Part shown: positions 54,684-64,000 of the stretch, piece by piece | Layout of the letters: each line of letters opens with the position of its first letter | How positions within the stretch are numbered: position 1 is the first letter of the stretch | Assembly (NCBI GenBank): GCA_002633005.1 | Contig: NMRA01000116.1 | Span: forward strand, 1 to 64,000 | Direction of reading: 5' to 3' | Origin: Phoronis australis | Lineage: Eukaryota; Phoronida; Phoronidae | Length of the DNA: 64,000 nt | Position numbers and translations under genes: made by a program | The notes under the pieces: model-generated | What the model was told of the DNA's origin: nothing | Seen by the model: the letters and a program-made list of their open reading frames with translations, nothing else | Database searches by the model: none

Positions 54684-56758
54684 TATTGCCAGGGATTATC
54701 ATTTTTTTATTTTACTTATCTGTATTCACTATATTTACTTGTAATTGTATTAGTCATAATAAACGACCTTATATCGACTACCTCGGTCTCTTTTTCATCT
54801 GTGGTAACGAGCTTGGGACTCACGTATCATTTATATCTTATTCGGGACATGTGTTGATCATAAAGACGAGAACCGGAGCTAAGCGAGATAATTCGTTATG
54901 ACGCCGGCATAAAAAGAAGCTCAAATGTAACTAGCAAGTCGTAAAAGACGCCGCAAATAGTGCGGTATTTCGTGATGTCAGTGACGATTACTTTTAAAGG
55001 ATGAATTCCATCATATAGTGACTAAATCGGCAATTTCGGACTTTGCCCTGCGTAGCGTGGCTCGTCATACTTTGCATATGCAACCGATACCTTGCCGGGC
55101 TGGCAGACGCTATTTTTAGTTTTCCTTTTGGTCAACGAGGGCAGCTCTCAAAATGAGTTGGGGTACAGACCAGAAGCAATGCTTCTTCGGGCCCAACATG
55201 TCCATATCTTTTTGCGTTTTTGACCCTACCCATTTCACGTTCGGGTTTGCAGACAATATTGAGGCGATGGACTTACTCTACATGACTGAGACCGTGACGT
55301 CTGTTTTCAAATCTTGCCAAGGGGTTCATGCTGTTGCTGGAAAATACAGCTGACTTAGGCAAACACAAAATTGTAAATATTTAGTGGCGAACGCTTTACG
55401 AAAGGATTTAATATACATTGTATGACTAACACAAAACTTGGGACTCACTATTTTGAACTTGAAATGACGCTTGAATTATAACGGATCACTTGTCAGCGTT
55501 CGTTCCCTTAAACGCTCACTGAATGCAGTACCGTTGACAACATCGCTCTGGTAGACGAAGTTTGAGTATGTGGCGAATGAAAAGAAATTAACATTTCCAG
55601 TTTAACTGCATGGCATGACAGTTTATTTACTTAATAAACACGCAATACGCAGAAAGTACAGCACTCATGTTAGCGGCCAAATACAGGTATCAAAATAACT
55701 AAGTAAAAGTATACATTTTATGAAAGTAAAAAGCCTGTAGAATGTATTGATAGTGACATTTTACCCCCTGCAGTCAAGTTGGGACGCGTGACCATGTCTC
55801 TACAGTAAAAGTCAGCCCCACAAGACACCGATAACAACAGCTATATCATGGCAAAATTTCATTTGTACCAGATCATATCTCAAAAACGCTGTTTCAGTTT
55901 TCAAGAACATTTCTTTTTCATTTTATGCAATCTTTTCATAAAGGTATTGTTTTTGATTGCCCTCATACAAAACTTGATTACTAACATTGTATTTGAGTAC
56001 ATTGCATATATCTGAAACTTCCACACCAATCAGCAGACATTTCCGAGATATAAAAGGTTCGGAAGTTAGCCAAATTTGGACATTAATTAGTTAAGGTCCT
56101 TGACCACCTAAAACATTCGACATGTGAAAATTTCTTAATGCTTCACACAACAAACAAATTACCCGTCTAGAATATAGTGCTCTCAATACAACATAGTTGG
56201 GTTGAACGGATACAAGAACAACTATAATGTACTCACACTCTACTTTATAGTGCATCTGCAGGCGCTTCTCTGCGTGAACTTAGAATCTTGCTTAATCAAG
56301 ACGCGGATGCGTGAATTTGGAATACATGAGGAAGCATGACAAGTTCACTCAAATAATCTCGTTGGCATTGATAAAAACTTGCACTGCACTAAATCAAATT
56401 ACATGTTAATAAAATAACCTAAATTTTAACCCATCTTTTTCAACTATTACCAATATCATTCACCAAACAATAAATAATTTCACCATTCACACATTCCTCG
56501 ATTCTTTGACACACGTTATCCTAAATGAGAAAATGTGTGATCACGAGGCCAATAATAACACAAAATCTTTACACTGAACAAAAATTTCACCTGATTGCCC
56601 AAATGAATATTCTATTTCAAGTTCATGCACATGCGATCTTGAGATTAAACAGGAGATTCCATTAGTTCACGCACAGCAGGTGCTCATAACTAACACAATT
56701 ATTATACGAATGGCCGATTGATGGCATATGAATTACGAAGAATTTAGTATTCAAGACT

Positions 56759-56784
56759 CTACAAGGGGTTTAAACCCCTTGTAG
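56759..56784. repeat. 26-bp perfect palindrome
   Basis: CTACAAGGGGTTT followed directly by its exact reverse complement AAACCCCTTGTAG, with no spacer. It lies between the two convergent genes. Confidence 0.9.
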
Positions 56785-57130
56785 GATTTTGTGAAATTTG
56801 GCAAGTGTATTCCAGCGCGACAAACGATGGCGTTGACTGTCTGACGATTCTGACTACCAGTTTGCTCCCTTGAGTTCATTTTTTAACATTTTTCTCTTTA
56901 TCATCAGAGCTCTTTGATGGACTTTCTTTCCAATTTGGCAAATAGATTTCCATTGAGGACACAATGATACCAATTCTCATATTCAGACACATTCAACATA
57001 TCGTATTTTAAATCATCTAGACACCAGTTTCATTTTTATTGTTGGCGTCCCACTCTCCATCAGTCAAACTGGTAGAAAGGCCATTATTATGGAAATTGGG
57101 CATCCTGTGACCTACTGCCGGAGATTACAG

Positions 57131-57184
57131 ACATCGTGTGCCCTACTGAGATCACAGGCATCGTGTGCCCTACTGAGATCACAG
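57131..57184 (+). repeat. 27-bp tandem duplication
   Basis: CATCGTGTGCCCTACTGAGA recurs 27 bp later with only the first base of the unit differing. Located just beyond the PARP stop codon. Confidence 0.9.
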
Positions 57185-57646
57185 CTGACAAGCCATGATG
57201 CAGTATTTTGGCAACCCAAGATGGCAAATTATTTTTGTGCCTGTGGTTCAGTATATACCAAGTTCATTGGACCTATAATGAGTAAAGTACTGTGATTGAT
57301 GTTCATGAAATTTAGCAAATAAGTCACTATCATGAGGACACCAACGCCTGCCTTCGTTCAGGCGGATTTGACCTAGCTGCGCCCCCTAGTGGTCTTTTGG
57401 TTACTTTTGCGACATGTTTTCACCGGCTATCTCCCTATCCATGAAACTAAGGTGCAGGTTGTGTTCCTATATGCTCAGCGTACTCTAGAGGACGTTCTTT
57501 TGTTTCTTAAGTGCTGCTCCCTCTAATGAAAATGGCTAAAATAATGATCATCTCTTGTATCTGTATACTACAAAGCACATGGTGGGGGCATATCAATGCT
57601 CTGTGTTGTTCTAAATGTTAAATATTTAGAGAGCAAAAGACAAAGA

Positions 57647-58179
57647 TCATTCTTCTTTTTCTATAAAAGGCAGTTTACCATTACTATAGTAGTCGTAGGG
57701 TGTGCTTGTGTATCTTATAACATACTCCGGGTAATATTGCCTATTTTCGAATATCACAAAAATATAGGGATCTACCATTTGATTGACAACACTGTCGTAC
57801 AGCAAGGAACCTTTCTCAGAACCAACGGGTGGCGGTCTCTTCATACCCCGCTCACCCTTTGTGAACTTACCCACGACCACACTACACACAAACATGTCAA
57901 ACTGTTTGTTACTCTCTATACCAGGTCGAGGTGGTGGAATGCAAGATGTGTCCACCTTCTTTGTGTCTGTATAATGAAAACTAGGACATCCATCTGGCAG
58001 GACACTGGGCGGTACTTGCGAAGAACCAAGACCAGGCTCGACATCAACTTGAGGAAAAGGCCAGCCAAAATAGTATTGAGTGACGGAGACCCCGGTACGT
58101 CCGAGTAGCTGCTTGGCTCCAGAGTCAGCCGCAATAACATTTGCCTCAGGAGGAGTTGGGGTACATCTTACCTCAGAAG
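57647..58179 (-). CDS. PARP last exon: C-terminal half of catalytic domain
   Basis: The strongly supported part is 57901-57647: FDMFVCSVVVGKFTKGERGM, an RPPP motif, GSLLYDSVVNQMVDPYIFVI, then FENRQYYPEYVIRY and a TGA at 57649-57647. The same frame stays open upstream to a good acceptor (CTACTTTTCAG, exon start 58179), adding about 92 Pro-rich residues not expected in the family. The acceptor at 57901 (AACAAACAG) lacks a pyrimidine tract but would give normal domain spacing. Which start is used is unresolved. Confidence 0.8.
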
Positions 58180-61100
58180 CTGAAAAGTAGAGGAATGGAA
58201 GTCAGCTATTAGCTTAGATTGAATACCCGGCCTCATGCTATTAAGCTTACAGAATTCATGTGACAATAATGGTGTCCTAATTTATGCTCAATAAGTAAAG
58301 GAAATCAGTAATTGAATTAGAAAACACATAAATGTCTTTATACAGCAGGTGATATACATCCGTCTGTACATCCACACAAATGTGCAGAAACAATGGTAAC
58401 AATGTCTATATCAGACATCGGTACCAACCAATTGTACGTAAACAACATCATTTCAACCGTATTCGAGCATATTTTGTGTGCAGAAAAGTCAGACATTAGA
58501 AAGATGTTTATGATCGACATATGTCCCGAATAAAGATAAATGATACGTGCATCGCAAGCTCGTTACCAGAGATGGAAAGGAGACAGAGGTAGGCGATATA
58601 AGGTCATTTATTATGACTATTACAATTACAATAACGTATAATAGGTAATCTATGGTAAGATGGGTAATAAAAAGCGCCGGCCACGTGGAAGTACGAGAGA
58701 CTGACGAAAACTGGGAGGAAGAGGGTGGGAAAATTGAACTTAGTTATGATGTACGACAATGTGGCCGGAACAAGGTGAACTGAAAGAGAGGTTACAATAA
58801 CAAAGAAAAACGCCCCTAAAGACATGTGACAATCGTCAGCCTATAAGAGCCAAGAGCTGACCAAACTCGAGGCACGTGATAACAGCAGACCGCACTGCGA
58901 AGGCTGGGAGGCGACGTGTAGTCCTGCACAAAGGAATAATGGAATAGACCGAGATGATGGGGAAAAGGAGTAAGACGAGTCCATATGCTCACATAAATAT
59001 ATTTAACGAGTGAAATACCATTTACTTTAAGGTCATTATAAACCAGAATCGTTGAATATATGAAATGCTGTAAAGAAAGCACTAACAAGCCAGGAGTAAC
59101 ACAACACAAGTGGTCAAAGCAACATGACACCTGGACAGGTTAGACCAGCAAAAAGATCAAGAAAGCCATGTATATGAAACTTGCTAGTCAATGCCCTCAG
59201 TCAGCAACCAGGATGAGACTCCTAGTAGCCCTTCTTATGGAATTAAGACATATGAGTATATAAAAGTATAAGAATATAAAAAAATTCTTCAAGAAGAGTA
59301 GTAAAAAAATTAGCGAAATTTTGCACCAATTTTTTTGACTAATTGTGAAAATAATTTACGGTTACTTTCATCTACTTTTTGGAAATCTACTGAAATTAAA
59401 CTTCCTCAATGGTCTAATGATTGTGTGCTGGAATGACAACTGACCAAGGTCAATGGTTCAAACCTATCCTTACCGGAAGAAAAACGAAAAAATCCGAAAA
59501 AATGCTGATCGTTGACCACAATGAGTATACCAGATACTTGAGCTCGACCTTCTATGAATGCCTGTAACACCTGAATAGGGCTGCACAAATTATCAACGAA
59601 ACAAAATGTATGTCATGCCAATCAATCCATGTAAACATACTAGAGGTTAAAAAATAGATCAACAAATTTCTGAAGTTGACCAAACTTACGCTAAGCAACC
59701 TCCTGATAATGTTGACCTTGTGTCTGCAAAATATAACCAAGTATGTTTGTATTGAGATACTGCGGTGGTGTTTTAAGTACACGAACCTTGGAGTTTACTG
59801 TTCTTTGAGCTATAGCTGTGAGAGTAACACGCATAACTGGCAAAGTAGGTTCCTGAAAATATTATAGAACACATTAGCGGAGTCGCAAAGTCTTGGTCCT
59901 ACTAAAGTATGGCATACTGTCCAGTGAAATATACTTTTACAGATCAGTTTTGCCCACAAGCAGGGCTTGACAAAAAAGAGGAAATTTTTACAGCCCTAAA
60001 TACACATTTCAATCTAAACCATACCTCAACAGATCGAAAGTAAATATTAGTATCACAAGATCATGTTACTGTGTCGTGTTGGCAAAACGCACTCATCTTA
60101 AGCAGTACCTGACATCTATTTCAGCAACAACAATGATGGCAATTAGATGCAACAAAAGATATTTTTTAAAATAAAAATAATAAAGATAATGATGAAAAAA
60201 TTGAAATGTGAGTGGCAGGAGCTTATTCTTGATTTGCTGCAGGGAGACCTACAAAATTATAATTACGATACAAAATTACAAAAAATTGAAAATCGATCCA
60301 TAGATTATCTAGAAAGCCTGAAATACATACACATTTAATTCCAACAAACAATTTAATTTCAACGCAAATGGAAAAAAGTCAAAACGAAAACCTGTGGCTC
60401 ATACCCCAACTGTTAGCATGGAAAAATGAAAGTCAAAAATAACATACTTTAAACTATAGAATGCATTAATCACAATCCTAAGTTGGCCAAACTTTTCAGT
60501 TTCAAACAGTACTTACAGGAGATAATTGTTCATACGCCACGCTGGTGTAGAAGAAACTATATGACAAGAAATAACTACCAAGACACTGAAAATAGGCTGG
60601 CAGAATTTGTAAACAATGGCTTAGACCAATAAGATCATTCAGAATCTGTCACGTGATCACTCAAGTCACAAAATAGAACATGAAAAATGTCAAAATAAAT
60701 TGAAATCGGACGTCTGGCACATGCTACATTTTTCAGTGTTACGGCATTCAAGCACAGCCTATGAGGTTTTGACTATGGCCACCTACCATCCCGTAAACCT
60801 ACCAGGCTTAGCCTATAATGGTATTCATGGCATTTCAAGTGTATAATCCGCTATCATTGGGTCACAATGCATGCTTGAAATATTTTATCAATTTGTAACC
60901 TCGAAGAAGCATCTCAATTGTGGCACAGCCATCTGTTACCTTGTCCATACACAGTTTCATTGGCACTTCCAGATAGTCGGAAATCCAGGTTCTGTTCACA
61001 TATGATGTCGGTCAGATCGGGGTTGGTGCCATGAAAGAGTTTTATCTCATTCAATGACTGTTTACCATTCTTCTGTAGCACTGCATTTCTGTGACTGTGA

Positions 61101-61621
61101 ATAGACAATCGAACATGTAACACAGTCACCTTGCTGTAAAAAATCAAGCAGCACATGCATAACAGACTATTTCCAAAGGACAACAACAACAACAACAACA
61201 ACAACACAGTTTCGGAGAATAAAGATATTAGAATCATCTTTCAAAAGGCAAATTTTCTGCTTTATTTAGTTTAAACCATAACTGCATCAAACAAATTTCA
61301 ATGGAATTCAATTCAAGTCAAACATATTTCAAAATGACCTTCTTTCAACATTGATAGAAAATCAGCTTTTCAATGAACTCTGTAGGTCCATCAACTACAC
61401 AGGTTTGTATGAAGTCACAACCCTTGTAAAACTGTATGGCTACATCTAAACAAGAATCAAATTCATAACTCCTCACATACGTACTCAGCATAAAGTCTCC
61501 ACAACTCGGGGTTCTCGACACGCTCAATGGATACGATGGTGGCACTCATAGTACGGTAGAACATGGTGGCAACTTTCTTGTATTCTGGGGAATCACCATC
61601 TAATGTGATTCTTATGAACCC
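57647..61621 (-). CDS. PARP-family (ARTD) ADP-ribosyltransferase, catalytic domain, 3' part of gene
   Basis: Reading right to left: exon 61621-61485, exon 61094-60940, candidate exon 60585-60517, last exon 58179- or 57901-57647. The exons carry, in order, the catalytic-domain start (SIERVENPELW), the NAD-binding LFHGTN with the catalytic His, DFRLSGSANETVYGQG, a YF segment, and the C-terminal half MFVCSVVVGKF with PYIFVIFENRQYYPEYVIRY. In this family the third triad position is the residue before FVIF, here Ile, so an H-Y-I mono-ADP-ribosyltransferase of the PARP7/11/12/14 group is inferred. The first two exons join in frame; the YF exon does not join the second in frame. The N-terminal part (macro, WWE or zinc-finger domains) is not seen and may lie beyond 64000. 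A possible poly(A) signal on this strand is at 57040-57035. Confidence 0.8.
59403..59475 (+). repeat. tRNA-derived (SINE-like) sequence
   Basis: AATGGTCTAATGAT resembles an A box and GGTTCAAACCT (59455-59465) is a near-perfect B box at suitable spacing. The anticodon arm is not convincing and an A-rich stretch follows, so a tRNA-derived SINE head is more likely than a functional tRNA. Confidence 0.5.
60517..60585 (-). CDS. PARP candidate exon with YF motif, frame mismatch upstream
   Basis: Sixty-nine bases between CCTATTTTCAG and GTAAGT read CLGSYFLSYSFFYTSVAYEQ then LSP in phase 0. G-S-Y-F fits the PARP sequence that follows YGxG and contains the second catalytic residue, Tyr. The preceding exon ends in phase 1, and in that phase this exon hits a stop (TAG) at its third complete codon. 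The phase-0 end would fit an acceptor at 57901. Homology is plausible, functional splicing is not shown. Confidence 0.45.
60940..61094 (-). CDS. PARP exon: NAD-binding HGT motif
   Basis: The exon starts after CTATTCACAG and joins the previous one to give WRLYADHRNAVLQKN. It contains NEIKLFHGTNPDLTDIICEQ, then NLDFRLSGSANETVYGQG. The His of HGT is the first catalytic residue. The consensus donor G|GTAACA ends the exon in phase 1. A cryptic donor (ACT|GTGTAT, exon end 60953) would end it in phase 0 but lose VYGQG. Confidence 0.85.
61182..61206 (+). repeat. CAA microsatellite
   Basis: About eight CAA units in the PARP intron just upstream (in minus-strand sense) of the HGT exon. Confidence 0.85.
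61485..61621 (-). CDS. PARP exon: start of catalytic domain
   Basis: A 137-nt exon from TTTTGCTAG to donor GA|GTACGT. It encodes GFIRITLDGDSPEYKKVATM and then FYRTMSATIVSIERVENPEL plus WRLYA. This matches the PARP pattern of a tyrosine-valine-phenylalanine helix followed by I-x-R-V-x-N-x-x-LW. Ends in phase 2, matching the next exon. Confidence 0.85.
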
Positions 61622-61704
61622 CTAGCAAAAACCCAAAATTAAAAACAGTTAATAAGCTCATTTCTATTTTTGAATCAATGATGAACAACACAGTTACTAG
61701 ATAT

Positions 61705-61860
61705 CGTAAACGTTCGGGTTAACGCCCATGTTCAGTTAACCACCCACCCACGATTTCTGGAAATTTCACGTTTAAGCGCCCATGTCTGGTTAACCGCCCA
61801 CCCCCGATTTTTTGGTTTGCTAATTTAACCGCCCAGGGCGTTAACCCGAAAGTTTACGGT
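61705..61860. mobile_element. 156-bp inverted-repeat element with GGGTTAACGCCC ends
   Basis: The ends CGTAAACGTTCGGGTTAACG and CGTTAACCCGAAAGTTTACG match as inverted repeats at 22 of 23 positions over the full arm. The interior contains degenerate copies of GGTTAACCGCCCA. Confidence 0.8.
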
Positions 61861-61929
61861 AAGCATTTGCCACGTGGAAATTAAATTCTCCCTCACTAAC
61901 TCAGGATGCAAATCAACATAAGTCAGGGG

Positions 61930-62245
61930 CCAGGAACTAATCTTTGTATACACAATTGATCCCAAAATTATTTTTGAAATTTTCCATTCGACATTGAGAT
62001 TAGTGCAAGTCTACACTTGATGACCTCCAGCAACAAACTCAAATAAAAACTTGAAATTTCAAGTTTAGACTCGAAATTTCATCAGTAATGCAGTGGCCAT
62101 CAAGTGCAAACTAGGATTAACCAGTTATCCGTGAGCCATTATGTATTCGAGCATACAATAATAGATATTCATTGGCACAGTAACAGAATTATAAAATGCC
62201 AAAAGTTTAATTTTGATCATAAACATTAAACCTCGGGCCCAAGAA
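61930..62245. mobile_element. Diverged copy of the ACTCGAA element
   Basis: It shares CTCAAATAAAAACTTGAAAT, ATTCGAGCATACAATAATAG and a terminal CGGGCCC with the 41.3-kb element in the same order. The ends are more eroded. Confidence 0.6.
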
Positions 62246-62682
62246 TTTTTGGTCTTACAGTTTCAGCCAGTTGTGCACAGAACAACAACTGCTTAGTACC
62301 ATCACATGTCACCTTGCTATTGTCGAACCAATTACGCTTGATGTCACGCTTATACACAAAAAGTTTTGAAGTTCATACAACCAAGTCCACATGAATATCT
62401 TTACAGTACTTTATTTCCAACATAGCTGAAAATTATCACTTACCAGTAATTACAATTCCCCAAAATTTCAAAATGCAAATAATTTGCTTTAAAAATTAAC
62501 TTTCACTGCATGGTGTGATGTAGCTAATGTGACCTTGCTCAAGGTCACCAAATGATGCTAGTGCCTGGAAGTGCCTGACCCACACCTTGGTACACTGAAG
62601 AAAATCTAAAGTTTTCATCTGAAATAGTGTGCCAATATCATACCATGAATGATACGCTTACAAGGAAGTCATGCATTTCTAT

Positions 62683-63195
62683 AGGGCCTTTCATACAAAT
62701 GTCGTCGTGTCGATGGTTTGGGGAGTTGCAGTCAGTATGAACCCTTAACTCCAGTCCTGGATCGCAGTTAACAGCTTCCGAAGTTAACATCGCAGTTAAC
62801 AGGTGGATTTAATAGTGCAGCGTTGACGCTGCGGTGCAGTATGAACGCTTAACTTTGGTCCAATCGAAGTTATTGCCAGGTGCCACTGTTATCGTCAACA
62901 GTTACAGGGTAGTGTAGTCACTAATAGCTGCTTATATTTTGCTCTAATAATCACCAATCGATTTAAAAATAAATTTAATGCCATTTAGGACATGTAAATT
63001 TTCCCAAATTGTAACATTGAAAAAAATCTTAGCATGCAGCGCTACCTTGCGATAGCTTCGAAGACAACAGCGTCACCAACCGTTTATTTCGATATTCATT
63101 TTAACTGCCGAAGCCAGTATGAACGGTCCAGTTAACAGCGCTGTTTAGGTCGACGCTCTGCTCAGACCGGAGTTAAGTCAATATGAAAGGGCCTT
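62683..63195 (-). mobile_element. Family A copy 3, opposite orientation
   Basis: On the minus strand this begins AAGGCCCTTTCATATTGACT and follows the 11.9-kb copy closely (CTCCGGTCTGAGCAGAGCGT, GCAAGGTAGCGCTGCATGC). Both terminal inverted repeats are present, about 513 bp. It is the best-preserved partner of copy 1. Confidence 0.8.
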
Positions 63196-64000
63196 AAAGA
63201 TATGTGGGAATTTTCACCGCTCGTCCTGAACGGCTTTTACCAGGATCAAAGAGAGCGCGGCACCAAAGTCGGACACAGTTGTGAGGACCACATCGTCCAG
63301 TGCGAGCAAGACACAATTAAGAGTAATTACCAGACTATAAACTGTAGTAATCATCTCTGGCTGTAAATACTGGCAAATTCTCAAATGTATTAACCGAACA
63401 CCACGGCAGTATTCAGCTGGAAAAAAAACAACCAAGTACAGTTTTCGATTTTTAAAAATTGATGAATTAAAAAGCCAAAAACTACAAACAATGCGTACGA
63501 TTGAAGATAACCGACCGTGTGCACTGATATCCTTTCTGTCTCGTTTAACCAGAATTTTCACAAGGAAACAGTTGTACTTAACTTGTGCCCACTCTTCATT
63601 TTTTTGACTCGGCTGACAATGAAAAATCTAGAATAGTTATGCAGTCAGAGCAACTGAAATTGTCCAGAGATTAAAAATCTTCAGTTTGACTACCACCATA
63701 TTTGCACTTATGTATATATTTTATGATTTGAGTTCTAATAAAGATTAAACTTGAACTAATGACACGTGTAGTTTTGTTTGCTAAGAAACGTTTAGTACGG
63801 TAATCTGGAAAATTCAGGGATGGGTTCACAATTAACTAAATTAATTTAATTAAGTTTAGATGGCAATCAAAATCTACCACTGTTTTGGCACTTCAAGTTA
63901 AAAATAAAATAAAACGATATCAACCCTTTCCCGGAATGAAAAAAACAAGTAGACCAGAATATTACAAATGAAATAACGAAAACTGGTATGAAGCATATTT

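Larger units (their letters stand above)
50301..57646. other. Interval between the two genes
   Basis: The prominin and PARP genes converge tail to tail here. I see no supported gene. Contents: a roughly 1-kb inverted-repeat element with a tRNA-like core (53694-54683), a 26-bp perfect palindrome (56759-56784) and a 27-bp duplication (57131-57184). The 66-codon ORF at 55153-55353 and the 117-codon ORF at 53041-53394 show no known motif. Confidence 0.55.
61622..64000. other. Right end: repeats, no supported exon
   Basis: This stretch should hold further 5' exons or introns of the PARP gene. I recognised none. Contents: an inverted-repeat element (61705-61860), a copy of the 41.3-kb element (about 61930-62245) and an inverted-repeat element on the minus strand (62683-63195). 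Minus-strand open stretches at 62500-62615 and 63214-63561 have no convincing family match. Confidence 0.55.

Noticed and set aside
57596-58108. 170-codon plus-strand ORF
   Set aside because: It overlaps the well-supported PARP last exon on the opposite strand and has no recognisable motif.
59403-59475. Functional tRNA gene
   Set aside because: A and B boxes are good, but the acceptor and anticodon stems do not pair well and an A-rich tail follows, which fits a SINE.
59687-59724. Possible 34-nt PARP exon on the minus strand (after TATATTTTGCAG)
   Set aside because: Splice sites are good but neither open frame resembles the PARP sequence expected after YGxG.
62500-62615. Minus-strand open stretch with KVWVRHFQALASFGDLEQ as an upstream PARP exon
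   Set aside because: No clear donor in phase and no match to the catalytic-domain start or to WWE or macro domains.
63214-63561. Minus-strand ORF with VLLALDDVVLTTVSDFGAAL, resembling a kinase DFG region
   Set aside because: No HRD motif, glycine loop or other kinase element surrounds it; the similarity is too short and it borders a transposon.

Overview
The window is eukaryotic nuclear DNA from an animal, most likely a marine invertebrate. It is AT-rich, has GT-AG introns from under 300 bp to 16 kb, and carries many short inverted-repeat transposons, microsatellites and tRNA-derived repeats. No ORF of bacterial density is present. One three-base N gap (9327-9329) shows it comes from an assembled scaffold. 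The species cannot be named from sequence alone; a hemichordate, echinoderm, cephalochordate or lophotrochozoan would all fit.

The main content is a single large prominin (CD133 family) gene on the plus strand. Its coding part runs from the ATG at 8785 to the stop at 49431-49433. I could follow 25 coding exons. Every one has an AG acceptor and a GT donor, all intron phases agree, and the total is 2853 nt (950 codons plus stop). The protein has a signal peptide, the prominin order of two membrane segments, a glycosylated extracellular loop, two more segments, a second loop and a fifth segment, a Cys-rich cluster after segment 1, and a long Ser-rich cytoplasmic tail. The first coding exon starts at a splice acceptor just before the ATG, so a non-coding 5' exon must lie further upstream; I could not locate it. 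Intron 1 is 16 kb.

Positions 1-8767 and the 49.4-57.6 kb interval hold no gene I can support; they hold repeats and the prominin 3' UTR. At the right end, on the minus strand, are exons of a PARP-family ADP-ribosyltransferase catalytic domain (57647-61621). Its N-terminal part lies to the right, perhaps outside the window. Two exons join in frame, but the exon carrying the YF motif does not join them in frame, so this part is either misassembled, spliced in an unexpected way or decayed.

The rest is accessory: several inverted-repeat element families (copies at 11.9, 14.6 and 62.7 kb; 41.3 and 62.0 kb; 7.0 and 32.9 kb), isolated hairpins, tandem repeats of 21, 22 and 52 bp, and a CTG tract of about 60 units in an intron of the prominin gene. 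The most interesting points are the CTG tract, the small exons that vary the prominin tail, the duplicated splice donor of exon 4, and the interrupted PARP domain.
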